From positions 42,439 to 106,438 of the forward strand of contig JAULBX010010878.1 in the NCBI GenBank assembly GCA_032358255.1: a stretch of 64,000 nucleotides of DNA, in the 5' to 3' direction. Made by a program: the position numbers and the translations under genes. Position 1 is the stretch's first letter. Each line of letters opens with the position of its first letter. This DNA is from Heterotrichella gracilis (Eukaryota; Sar; Xanthophyceae; Tribonematales; Xanthonemataceae). This document shows positions 1 to 12,200 of this stretch, piece after piece. Under the pieces are notes generated by a model, which was given only the letters and a program-made list of their open reading frames with translations, was not told where the DNA came from and searched no databases.

Positions 1-3000
1 CGCACAATCGTATCTTATTTTGGAGCTGCAAGGTGCTCATGCAAGGGCCATGGCGGGCGCTTGGCCAGGGATGCACTGCTTACAAAAAGGGCTAGATTTT
101 GGTAAAGGGCAGCGACGGTCACCATGGTTTGATGGCTGTTACCTGTCTAACCCCGCAAACAGATTGGCAGCATGCACCAGGCTGGCTTGGCTGGCATCCA
201 CCACAACCGGCGCAGAACCCTCATTAGGGTGTAGCCCCTCCCCCCCACCCGTCGCGCCCCTAGCCACAAATTGCTGCAGGATGGCTGCGGCCTTGGGCAG
301 CAGTCGCTCGCAGTCTGGCAGGGGTGCGATGGCATCTTGAAAGGCTAGGGTGGCATCGGTGTGCACCATGAAGCACTCCACTGCCAGCAGGCGCTGCTCG
401 ATCTCGGAAACCCTAGCGGTTGTGGGAGAAGTGGGTGGATAGGCTCCGGAGGGCGGAAGATAAGTGGGGAAGTATGGTCTATAGACCCTGGAGGGTGTAG
501 AGAGGCGCATTTTACCATTTTCTTGTTCAAGATTTAACCTTTCCTTCCCCCCACCAGTGTGCGTTCTGGTAGGGTAGGAGCTGGTATGTAGGCCCCACGG
601 GCTCAGCCCGACTCTACCCAGCTGGACCTCAGGTTGCGCATAACAAAGAGTGTAACACTCCCAGGACCATACTGCAGTCGGGTTCCCGCAAATGTAAGGC
701 TGCCTGCTAATCCTGGCTGTATTGTTGGAATGCGTTGAGTTATTTGCTCACCTGAACAGCGGCCTGCACAGCCAGCTCCTTACCCGCCTGTGTCCAGCGG
801 GAGTGGCTGCGTAGTCCAGGAAGGATAGGAGGGAGCCTGGAGGGCCAACACAGTATGTACAATATTTTGTAGTAACAAAATATAATGCATATATTACGGT
901 ATTCTAACAGCATGGCGTCAGCACAGCGGTATCTCATCAATGATTGCCCACGATGCCTAGGTCAGCCTCACCTTTACATTAAAGTGCAGATATATGCGCT
1001 AACAGTGGCAACAGAGCCACCCAGCATTGCTATGCAGGGCAGCATGCAACACTCAAGTCCCTACAACCTCATATACCCACCAGTGCGTGTGCCATTTGAG
1101 CCCTGCAGCAGGTCCAGTGTGGTGGTGGCGCGCTCATCCAGCAGCATGGCAGAGCACTGGCTGAGTAGGCCGGGCTGCAGGGGGGGCAGCTCACAGAAGG
1201 TGGCACAGGGGAGGGAGTGGGAGGCGCTGCCGGTATCCTGCACCAGAAGGGGCAATGAAGGGGTGTTGAGCTGTGGAAAAGATCAGAATGGGGTGGAATG
1301 GAGGGGACGGGACCTGTTGTCGATTCTTTGTCCTTTTCTGCCACTGCTCACAGCCAGGGTAATTTCTTGTTGAATTCTTTTTAAAAAGCTAGCCACGTTT
1401 TGCGTGAAGCTTTGGATTTGGTTTTGTATTTCATATTTGGTATGATGTTGTGCTTGTTCCGCCACCAGTTTTTCTTTTTGGTGCATGTGTGCGTTCCCTA
1501 TTGAATGAATGATTTTCATGTCATTTATCATTGATTGTTTGGGACCATGTAATCCGCACCTTGAGATGGCGCACGCACAGCGCCAGCGCCAGCGCGGCCC
1601 AGGGCTTGTCAGGCAGCACCGCCCCCAGGTGCTGCAGCGACGCGGCGCTGTGCGGGGGCGCCACCTGGCGGCCTGCCTGCTGCATGCGCGTGCCCGGTGC
1701 GGCGGCGCACAGCTGGTGCAGGTCCTGCATCACGCTGCGCACTGCGCTGTGGTCTGCTGTGAGGTGGGAGTGGGGGCAGTCCAGGAGGCTGATGGAGATG
1801 GCCCTGTGGGGCGGGCACAGGCGGCTTTAGGGTTTTCGGGTGAGGGTTTAGGGTTCAAGCTGAGGATGGGATGGACATTTCAAAACGGACATGACTGATT
1901 GTGCAGCTTCTGAAAGAATGATGGTGATGGGTACTGCTGCTGTGCGTTGGATCATGATTGGTTCATGATCTGCAACATGCGATAATCTGTGCTTCAAGCA
2001 TTGTACCAGGAAAACACCATCACTTACCAGTCTGCATCGTACCCATTCCCCTTGTGCAGCTTCAGCACTGACAGGGTTTCTGGTGTCATATTCCCCTTGT
2101 AGCAAACCACCTCCACTGGGTTGCTGTGGGCCAACAGCGTGCTGAGCATCGCTCGACTGGAGTCATCCACAAACTGCGCCAGCTTGAACTGCCTGAGGGC
2201 TACATCCAGCACCACAGCCCCCACCATGTTGTTGAGACCTTCCACCAGGGCAAGCAGTGGACAGCCAGAGTGGCTGTCGTGAGTGCCCTGCATGCAGCAG
2301 AGCGCCATTGGCGGTTGAGTGGATGCGGCATGCAGCGGAGTTTGAGATTAATGTGTTCAGTGGTGTTGATTGGCACTTGCAATTTGTCGCATCAGGAGTA
2401 GTGCAGTCTTTGTGTGTAACATGTAGACCGCGATTGCCTTCACTTCGTCAGTTATTTGCTTTACTTTTTGCATTTCACCTTGTTCGTTTCTTTTCATTTT
2501 TCTTTTGCCACTGTTTATACCAGGAGTTATTGTTGTGGAAATAGGAAAATGAAGGTCCTGCTGGTACACATCAAGCCCATGTGCCCTGAATCTACCTACC
2601 CCCTGTTCCCATGGTCCCACACCCGCCACCCAGCAGCCTGTACCTCGAGCATGCCTTCGATGGCCGTCCCAGGCGTATACACCCTTGCAAGCACCCTCTT
2701 GACCAGCCCCGATGCCTCCTTCTCGCCAGGGCACTCGTCCACACGTGCCACATTGTGACCTAATGCCAGCACCTTGGCTGCCCATGCCGCAAAATGGTCC
2801 TTGTGGCAGCCCACTTTCCACATGTTGGCGCTGGCCTTGCCAGAGAGGTTGAGGCCAACCCGCATGCCGATGTCAGCGTCGATCTGCATCACATTGTTAT
2901 CAGGCATAAGGGAGCATGGTTGGTCCAGGAAAGGATATCAAGGTCAATAAAAGGTGGATCTTGTGTGAGGCCATGATCAATGGACTTGCAACAATGCAGG

Positions 3001-3319
3001 CCTCGCTAATTATGACAAAGTCGAGGCTCATGTAGATGTCAGCTGTCCAGTATTGGGCCCAATCGTGTAGGCCATGCAATGTAGCATGCAGATCCACTCA
3101 CATCAAACATGTTGTAAAAGGAACCAACTTGGATGAAGTACACCACGTCCATCCTCTTGCATTTTAGACTCCAGAACAGCTTGTTGAAGGCATTCAGCTT
3201 GGCAAATTCCGAAGGCGGGATGCGCAGGGTGGTGGGGTCATACTCTGGCTCCCCAGGCCGCCTCCCATGCTGATCCCTTCTGTCCTCTTGCATCCAGGAC
3301 CAGCGGGTTTCCCATCCAC
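1..3319 (-). CDS. MSH6/MSH7-like MutS homologue, partial (3' part off-window)
   Basis: Mismatch-repair MutS-family protein, expected to pair with MSH2 in the nucleus. Seven exons with matching phases read on the minus strand: 3319-3102, 2883-2644, 2287-2028, 1803-1560, 1270-1081, 836-752 and 412-143. The first carries RRPGEPEYDPTTL and FWSLKCKRMDVVYF, typical of the N-terminal mismatch-binding domain of MSH6 and plant MSH7. DADIG and ALGHNVARVDE follow. The connector domain has GAVVLDVALRQFKLAQFVDD. The start of the lever/core domain has LLDERATTTLDLLQGSNGT, then GSLLSFLDYAATPAGHRRVR and PLPDCERLLPK. The ATPase domain lies beyond position 1. The exon at 3319 begins in phase 1, so at least one upstream exon exists in 3320-5694 that I could not identify. 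The mismatch-wedge motif, normally Phe-Tyr-Glu, reads SFYNMFD here. MSH6 versus MSH7 cannot be settled without the C-terminus; family assignment is firm. Confidence 0.9.
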
Positions 3320-5694
3320 CTGACCCTCACCTACACCAACCAAATGATAATGATGGGCATTTGTGAAGTGTGAATCATGATGTGTGCTGCATGATGAAGC
3401 TGAACCATGTGCTCAGGTCATCCTGTTTGTCTGCAGGACGTGTGGGACCTACCCTGTGCCTCCAATTTTGCCAACAGCCTGGCTCGTTTCTGGCCTCCTG
3501 GATACTGCTGCAGCCTCTGTTGACCTGCATGTGGCAATGCTGGCTGTGTACCGGCACGTTTATTGCCAGCCCACTGTGAAAGCCTTCCACCTGAAGGGTA
3601 ACACGTAGGGTTTGTTACACTGTTTCCGCTGAACTGCCGATGGTAGTACCCAACCTGCCTGTCCAAACTCGAAGACAAGGCTGCAAAGCATCTCAACACG
3701 CCAGCCATACCAGATTCTGGGCACTGCGGTAACTTGAAGCCATCCGTGATCAGTGAGGGTTCCTGCAGTGAACAGGGCTTTATGTACCTAGTCTGCATAC
3801 AGTGCACTTGGTGCTGGTTTGGCTCAGAGAGTTGTAAGTTGACCTGCTGTCCCTTGACCCTACTCACCTCAAATATGTCCTGTGCCCACTGCAAGTGGGG
3901 CTCACTCACAGCCACCTGTCAAAGAACACCGGAAAGTGGGTATGTATAGTAGTATATGCATGCATACCCATGCGCCTTGTCACACTGGACTATACAGACC
4001 TGCATATGCTTTGCTACGGATACTGCCTGACTTTTAGACTGATATTACAGACATACATGAAGAAAAGAATAAAGCAAGATGGGTTGGGACATTACGAATT
4101 TCACCTCACCTGAAAAATAGCTCCACGTGAGCTGTCTGAACTTAGTGTCATCCCTGGTTACCTTTCTGATTCGGCATAACAGCCGTAGCACGTCTGACCA
4201 CGTTTACGCATCGCTGTGCGGGTCAAACCCCTGACCACTCTTGAGCCTCATGGTTCGCTTTAGCGTGTTCGCATGGACCTAAGAACCAACTCTTTCACAG
4301 CTGACGAAGAGGGAAAGTAATCTTGCTTGTTGGGTAGTTCAGCTTGTTGCCAGAATACTCCGTTGCACTGGTGGTTTTGAGAATGCTGTTCAAAAATATT
4401 AAACGCTTAGGTACTGGGCAGTAACTATTGCATAACCCACTTAAAGTACTGTAGTCCAGACACCCATGTATTAGAAGATCTTTGTTTTGCAGTGCAGCCC
4501 TTGGCAAGATTTATGGCCAATTATCACAGTTTCATATAAGTTGTGCATCGTGTAATATGCATGCAATGCATGCATGCATTGGGTTTTCAAATTCCAGCCG
4601 AGTAAGCGTTACCACAACCCCCGTAGTGGTGCACGCATGAATAATGAGCGTTTGACTTTAAAGGAAGCGTACCCTGATACGCACTGCTACGAGTACCGTA
4701 TTGACGCTGTGACAACCACCAGATGCATGCATGGGCGCACAATGCTATTATCAGAGCTCCACTCCTCAGGTAGTTGGGTGGGCACACTCGTGACTACTAG
4801 GAGGATCCTTGGCCTAGTTGAGGGTTACGCAGGAGACACACTGTGCCAGATTGCGGTGCAGGACGGCCTGTCTGTCTGGAGGCTTGCAACCCCCAAGGTG
4901 AGTGCCGAACCCATATATAGGCTCACGAGTTGTAAGGGCTCGGTAACCGATGGTTTTGAACCCTTGCCAACCTCCACACGCTCTCTCATTGGCAGGCTCA
5001 CAGTTGTTATCGTGTGCTTTGTATTAGAACGTTTATTGTGTTCTAGGCACTGCTAGGCTACCAGTTTGTGGTTGGCGCCTGACTGCTCAGCTGGAAGCTA
5101 CAACCCACTGCGCAAGTAAACTCGACATATAGTGGTATATCGAAGCACCTGGCGTCCTTAGACGTCACCTGGCCAACAACGTTTGGGTTCAACTGCTAGA
5201 CCGTGGTGCGACATTTGGGTGTTTACCCAGCTGCAGTTGCCATGGCTTCACGAAACAGACATGTGAAGGGGACCGCTCTAGCCAGAGCGGTCCCCTTCAC
5301 ATGTCTGTTTCGTGAAGCTTTTGGGTTTCAACTCGGCAGTAGTCACGCCATAGGGCCACTAAGCCTTCTCTGATACAGTCCGTTTGCCTGCAGGCTGCTG
5401 CCAATAGCAAGAACGTCCAGGTCTAGAGCAGCTGCGCCTTGCGATCCTGCAGTGGTGGCAGGTAACTTGCCGTACCTTGCCAGCCCAACAGCCCAGGTGG
5501 ACAACGCCACTATTGCCAGGAGCGCCACGGTCTGCCACCGGCTGAAGAAAAGGAAAGGTACCTGTATGCCCCATGGGCCATTATGCGCCAAACGTTCACA
5601 TTTTATCTTGAACAAACTTTGACTGAAGAGGTCACTAATGGCTTAGAATATTCAATAGGCTAAGCCATAACAAACCTTGAACCTACCTGTGCAG
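3320..5694. other. Unassigned region upstream of the MSH gene
   Basis: Must contain the 5' exon(s) of the MSH-like gene, because its first recognised exon starts in phase 1. A possible piece is the short minus-strand stretch ending near 3870 with a good GTGAGT donor. Another weak candidate is a minus-strand 67-nt segment near 5480-5550, bounded by splice-like sites, that encodes one hydrophobic helix (WQTVALLAIVALSTWAVGLA). Neither matches a family I know. A perfect hairpin sits at 5245-5318. Confidence 0.4.
5245..5318. repeat. Perfect 35-bp inverted repeat with 4-nt loop
   Basis: The left arm 5245-5279 (GCTTCACGAAACAGACATGT...) is the exact reverse complement of 5284-5318, separated by AGCC. 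No mismatch across 35 bp, so a transcript could fold into a 74-nt hairpin. No terminal repeats or target-site duplication are obvious around it. Confidence 0.95.
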
Positions 5695-6741
5695 CCGAGG
5701 GGGGTCCAGTGACAGATGACGAGCTAGCAAGCGCAGTCATAGAAGAAAACAAGGCAGCGTCAAGTGCAGGTATGTGTTGCTTGCTTGGCCCAGCTAGATT
5801 GGAGTGGTTTATTGCCAGTCTGTACGTCAGCACCTTTTACTGTTGTTGTCTGGTTCTCTGCTTTAGCCGGGCTTTTCCTCATCTTGCTTATTATGTTTGC
5901 ACACTGTCCAGGATCCCTGAGGGGGGGACCCCAGGAAGCGCTCTGAGGAGGATTTATGGTAGTCCTTGCAGTACCTGCTGCACGAATGTAGCCAGGTACA
6001 TTCAAACCCGCCGGTTGAAAAATTAAAAGAAAAATTTATACTTCTTTGCTTTTAACTAAATAACTACAATACATAATACAAATATTACAAATAATAAAAA
6101 ATGATTATTATGTTTACCGGGTCCCGATTCAGTACTGATGCGCTGAAGTGCCTTCACTTGCACCAAGGGTGGCGCACCTCCACGGCATCACTCAGCGACT
6201 CAGTGACTGACTGAGTGATGCACACTCGTGCAGGACAAGCAGCCATTGTGGAGGCTATCAACAGGCTGACAGCGGCTGTGAACAACCAGGCGCAGACCCT
6301 AGCTGCGGTTTCCTACAATTCCAGGATACGGGCCCACAACAGCCGTGCGGTCGACGGCTCCAGAGTGCTGCTTGTCGTCCAGAAAGAGAAGGCTGGTGGA
6401 CAAAATGCTGTAGGCTCCTCTCCAAAGGTGAGGTCTTGAACCAACATGGAGCTTTTGAGTGTAATCCTTTCTTGCATCACGGACCGTAAGAATGTCATTG
6501 GCACTTGGCACTTGTGGCCAATTCGAAAGCCGCTTGGCAATAAGAGCTGCCGTTGTGACTGCAGATGCAAGCTGAAGGGGGGTTGTTCCCTGGTACTTTC
6601 CGGGAGTTGGCATTCCTCTCCCATGCACAGCTGGACTCTCTGGCCTCCTGGCTTCAGGAAGATTTTGGATCAAATCCCGGAGATAGCCTTGATAATCGAC
6701 GGCGCCATTTTGCTCTATTTGTGGGGACGCCTCTGCCCTGA
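5695..6741 (+). CDS. Small uncharacterised protein (at least three exons)
   Basis: I do not recognise a function. Three exons join in frame: 5695-5769, 6234-6427 and 6565-6741 (stop 6739-6741), each with GT-AG borders. The first visible exon starts after a TGTGCAG acceptor with EGGPVTDDELASAVIEENKA and has no convincing Met, so the true start is further upstream. The middle exon is helical (AIVEAINRLTAAVNNQAQTL), then NSRAVDGSRVLLVVQKEK. The last exon gives GTFRELAFLSHAQLDSLASW and ends NRRRHFALFVGTPLP. The layout (coiled-coil-like helix, basic Leu-rich strand, then a short domain with AQLDSLxxWLxEDFG) resembles small hypothetical proteins I have seen in fungi and algae; that comparison is from memory. 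About 149 residues are visible. No signal peptide or membrane segment in the part seen. Confidence 0.7.
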
Positions 6742-9209
6742 TTATCCATCTTCAAAGCCAAATAGACCTTTCAGATCAAATCAGCTGTGACAGTATGTAT
6801 GTAGCTTACTGTATGTTTCAGAAGTCATGTCTGCATTGTAGTAAGCAGAAGTTTACATTGAACCAGGCCTGGTTGAGGCACTTGGTGTGAACAAAGAGGC
6901 ATAGCTTCAGATAAGCATAGCAGGAGATCACGCTGTCTCTACTAACACTTGGGTTGAATCCAATAACATCGGACTTTTTCTGTCGCTATACAGGTCTAAC
7001 TGTAATTGTGGGAATATCAAGAGAGAACGCGAGAGAAAGCTGTCTCATGCTGTAACCTTGCTGAGACAAGCTTGGGATGTAATGACATTTTGCTGTAAAT
7101 ACCGTGTGATGTAAATTGTGAGAAAGATAAACAGTTGGAAATTCCTACAGGTCTGTACCATACATAAAGCTGGCCCATATACTCGCTGTAATGAGGCATG
7201 CTTGGTTGTGCTATCATTGAGACTGTGGAATAACGTTCAACTTACAAATTGTTGGAGCATTTTGTCAAGTTTGAACAGGAGGATTCTCCCCCCCGCCAAA
7301 AAAAAGTGGAAGATGCTGCTGTTGGACAGTAAAATGGTAAACTTGTGTGCTGTTGCTACTGGCAACCGATTGGTAAAATATGTGGAAACGATGGAATGCG
7401 GTGAGCTAGCTGGAACAGGCCAGAAAAGCACCAACAGGGAAAATAGCTGTGTGAGGTGTCAAATGCCGAATACTGTTCGTTGCTGCCACTGTCAGGCTTG
7501 GTGCTCACACAGGCTCACAAGAGCATACTCCCTTATGACAGGTATGGCAAACGCAAGATCCCCACTTCAAAGACTGGTGCAAAGCTTGCGACACTCGGCC
7601 TGAGACTCAACAAGTAATTTCAATCAGTGATTAGTGAACATGTTCACTGCAGTGGCAAACGTGTGATGCAATATGACCCACCTGGTCCGGACATTACTCA
7701 ATTATCATCTACCTTCCATTTTGCACACTGTCATAATGCGGTATCATGTCCCAGTATCTAATCACCAGTGTGGAGCTGCCTCCGTAAAAGAAAAGAAAAG
7801 AATGCAGACGCTAACGGCGTAAAGAAGGCGGCATAGCATCCCTGTATGATACTGTCTTGGCGCAAAACGTTGCATGGGCCAGGCCAATCAGCCCAGTGAC
7901 ATCCTAAACTGTTCGCTCATTGCCCTGGGCATGGCGCTGCTGCTCCCTCGTGCCACAACCGGTTGTGTTGCCGCCCCTTGCAGGCCCCCATCCTCTGCCA
8001 AATGCGCTCCATCCCTTGGCACAACCCTACATGTGTACAACCAGTTATATTGGAATTTCAACGTGCTCGCTCAAGAAGAATCAAAGCGTAATGCGTTGCT
8101 GACGCATGTTGGCTTCGGCAGGCTCATGGCACGTTATTTAACCCCCCATGATTATCTCTAGATTTATATTGAATTGGGATTGTTGCCCTGGTCACCCAGG
8201 CAGCCAGGGGTGCAACCGATGAAGGGAAGGCAAAGCATGCAAACATGCAAACTACCATATACACAGATAATTCATGGTGTATTGTCCATATTAGGGACAC
8301 AAAATGCCCGCATTTCGTACCTGTGTGGTACAGCCGTGGTCTCCATCCGTGACCTGTGCCTTTCTTGGGTCCCCACGTGGTGCGGCGGCATCACCCAGGA
8401 CTGCGGGTCAAGCAGCGTTGACCACAGACCCACACGCTGCGACCTGGAGGTACCAAACAAAACACATATAGAAATATACCAATATGTGTAGTTAAATACA
8501 CATGTGAATACAATGCATATGTAACATGTACAACACATGCACAAAAATAAACGTAAAGGTGTGGGGTAACTTAATAAGCAGCCTGCCATTGAACAGGCGC
8601 ATTTGTGAAGGAAAAGGAGTAAGCAACGAGAATGGCATTGCCCTCCTGTCCACAACACTTCCCTACCGTACCTGGAGGTGCCAAGTGGCGCGGCCTGGGG
8701 GTGGCGGTCGAGTGCGGCTCGCGGGTGTGGCGCGTGGGTTGGTGATGGCACCAGGTCGCGTGGCATGACTGCCGAGAAGGGGTGGTTGGTGCCGATGGGG
8801 GAGGGGCCTGCAGGGGGGTAGCTGCACACTCAATTGCGAAGGGGAGGGCATGGCCGCAGCAAGGGAAGTGCAGGTGCTTTCAATTGGGGAAGGGGGATGT
8901 GTGGGGTGTGGGGGAGTACGTGGCATGCAATTTGGAATGGTTTGCATGGAGATGGATGCAGGGACCCATTCAGGTTGCAGGATCAGCCTTGCTTCCCGAT
9001 ATGTGTGCAAATCCTGAGCCACGCCTGTTCTGTGTTTGCACCACCTCTGGCGCCCCACATCGTGTGCACTCAACCACCCGTGTTGGTTCCAACCCTACAC
9101 GCATCCCCACCAAACCCTACCAGTTCCTCGACCACAGCCACCTGCCGCAGAGTGAGTACTCGCCAACCCAATCCCTCATCTAGGCACCTGCCTCGGCCAC
9201 CAAATCCCC
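6742..9209. other. No convincing gene
   Basis: Several short open frames but none with family resemblance. It may hold extra 3' exons of the transporter at 9210-13576, because a strong GTGAGT donor overlaps that gene's apparent stop. Candidate minus-strand segments near 8314-8448 and 8663-8830 are bordered by splice-like sites but encode low-complexity, unrecognisable protein. Confidence 0.4.
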
Positions 9210-12200
9210 TCACTCACCCAGGCCCCCTCCTCTACCGCCCCCCCCCTGTAGCGTGGAATAGTAGGCAGGCGCGGTGGCCGCATGCAGCGCTAGGGTGTCA
9301 TAGTTGTGGTTGTAGCTGTCAAAAAAACCTAGGTCATCATTCCTCCTTGGTGTGGGCCGGGTGCGCACAATGGGCATCGGTAACACATGTGCTGATCCAT
9401 CCTCAATCACTGGAGCCAGAATGTGAGCTGCCAGCTCCTGTTTCAGCTTCTGGGCTTGTGCAGCGTAGGAGGACCCCTGGGAAAAGGATGCGCGAGACCG
9501 GGGACTTGAAAGCTTCAAACCAGGGGGCGGGTGGAAGGCATGGGAAAGGCTTGTGGCACGGATGGGAGGGTTGCGCAACGTATCTGATGGTGCAACGCTT
9601 TCCAGTGCCAACATACTGCGGCGGGAATGAACAGAACTGCACTGCACCGTATTAGGGTTTAGGGTTTAGGGTTTAGGGTTTAGGGTTTAGGGTTTAGGGT
9701 TTAATACAAGGAGCCACTAAAGCTCCCTGGATGGCACACCTGGCAGATAATGTGGTACCACATTGCAGGACATTTAATCTTCCTTATATCCATCCATGCG
9801 CCCATCCGGGTGGTTGGAGCACACCATGAGCACCCCCACCACCCACTCCCACCTTATGTCCCCTGACATCATGTCCCTTTGGCTTGCTTTCCCCCCACCT
9901 GAGCAAACATGATGGTCCCCACAAGCAGCATTGCAAAGCCGCCCAGCACCACCCATGAGCTTGCATCCCACGGCTCCCCAAAGGCGCCTCCCCCCATATG
10001 CAGGTAGAACAGCGCCAGCTCACACATCCACACCAGGGCAGTGCGGGTGGTGAGCAGCACGGCGCGGAAGACGGACCCTACACAAGGGTTTATTAATGTT
10101 GTTGAGGGTTTCAGGGTTTTGGATATAGGGTTGTGCGGGTGGTGAGCGGCATGGCGCAGAGCACGGACCCTAGGAAAGGGCTGAAGGAGAAGGATCTCTT
10201 TGACTTGTCATAGCGGAGTTGTGACCGTGATTAACATTGTCATTCACACTTAATGTAAGCTGGTGGTGCAATGCGAGGGCAAGCCACAGCCCCCAGGCCT
10301 CAGGGACTGTTATCAATGTTGAAGCCGACACTGTAGTACCGAGAAATGTAAGTTGTAATGCTACATTAACAAATACAGCCCTCATGCAGAAGCCAGGTGA
10401 CAGCATTCCCATACTCTCCCCAGGTTCTATCATAGTATGCCACTTACCAAGATGGCTGGTCACCAGCACGCCGTACAGGTTTGTGCCCACCACCGTCAGC
10501 CAGTAGATAGAGTTCCACAGAAACACGTTCTTGTTGTCTGTCAGCATCACCAGGCTGTCCAGTGTGTTCTCCTGGCGGTTGTCAATGTCCTCCCCTGCAA
10601 GGGGAGATATTTTATCATCATTATATATTATTAGTAATATTGTCATTGATAATTATGAACATGATTATTGACAAGGGGAGAATGTGGGTAGGGATTTCCC
10701 AATGGCAGGGGTTCTATGCTGCAGACTGTCCAAGCGCATAGCAATGGCTTTTGCAATGCCAGCGTGGCAATCTACGGAAGAGCAGATGACACCAACAGAC
10801 CAGCACACACCTGCGCCCCAACAACACAAACGCATCCCCAACCAGCAACCCACAGGCAACAAACCCTGAAGGATCACCGTACCAATCCTCCTCCGGCCAC
10901 ACACCCCTGTCCCCACTCCCCACTCCCCACCCCCCAACTGCCCCCACCTGGCAGCACCCACGCCAGCGGCATGAACACCAGCCCCATCCACGCCACCGAC
11001 ACCACCCCCTCCCACCCCACAACCTCCATGGGCTCCATGTGGCCGCCGCCAGGCGGAGCAGCGCCATGCGACACACCCAGCAGCACCTCCTCAAGCACCA
11101 GCTGGCCAGCCTGGACGACCTGAAGTGGGTGGTGGTGGTGGGTGGTGGGGGGTTTGGGCTTGGACAGGGGGGATTAAGTGGGAGTTGGGTGGTCCAATGG
11201 CTTGGTGGGTGCAATGGTAGCGAGGACTTCGCGCACGTGGCACGTATTGCGCCATGAGGTCATCGCCTATATTCCATGGCGCTCACATCGAATGAGCTCA
11301 GATGAGTGAATGCCCCAATCATGGTGTGCGCGGCCCTCCTGGGAAGCAAAAATGCGGGCAAATTCACCCTTGTTGTGTGCTACTTACCTGGGATGTGAGG
11401 ATGAGCGCAATCCCAATCATGGTCTGCGTCGCTGTGGGGGTGGGGTCTGCAATGTCTTGCCCTGTGGGCGCCCACATCCCCTCCTCGCCCTCTCGTAACA
11501 GCAGCACCTTGGCCAGGGACACCACCATCACACCCACCAGGGTAAGCACAATCCCTGGGGAGGGTTCGTGAAGCGCGTCAGATGTGTCAAGGGCACAAGC
11601 TCGGTGGGGTACTGTAGAGCATTTTGCCAGCAGCACTCCAACACAAGTGATTTCTCAGAGCACATGCGCCCCGTAACGCATCCGTGCACGTGAAGAAGTT
11701 CCAATATGAACCAACCCCATTATCATGCAATGTCCACAAGCGGACCACCCCTCATCAAGCAGTGCCAGGATAGGTCCAGCATTGGATGCACTGTATGTGA
11801 CTGTCAATCTTACTGATGCTGGCCAACATTGGGCGTGACATCACCACTGCAGTGCTGGTGCCTCTACATGTGCAACAGTCTTGAACAAACCCTCTAGTAC
11901 AACCCTGCCCCCAACCCCAGCGCGCCTCTGTTTAGGGTGTAGGGTGTAGGTTTTTTCGCCGCACCCATGACGTGCAGCCAGTTGAGGCTCTTCTTCAGGA
12001 ACAGCACCGACAGCGCGGCTGTGAACACAATGCAGCTGCCGGCAACCATCTGGTTCATCGCAGCTGACACATATTTGAGCCCCACGCCCTGGATGATGAG
12101 GCACAGGCGGCCCAGGAATGCGGGCCAAATCAGGCGGGTGAGGCCCCACCAGCCGACCCAGATTGCGCTGGGGGGCTGCGTGAATGCGTGCACATCTGGC

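Noticed and set aside
3418-3915. 165-aa minus-strand frame as the MSH N-terminus
   Set aside because: No MSH6/7 or PIP-box resemblance. Only its first part is followed by a good donor. Left unassigned.
4574-5056. 160-aa plus-strand frame
   Set aside because: No recognisable domain and atypical codon use compared with neighbouring exons.
9652-9703. A true chromosome end
   Set aside because: The tract is only 52 nt and lies inside an intron with coding exons of one gene on both sides.
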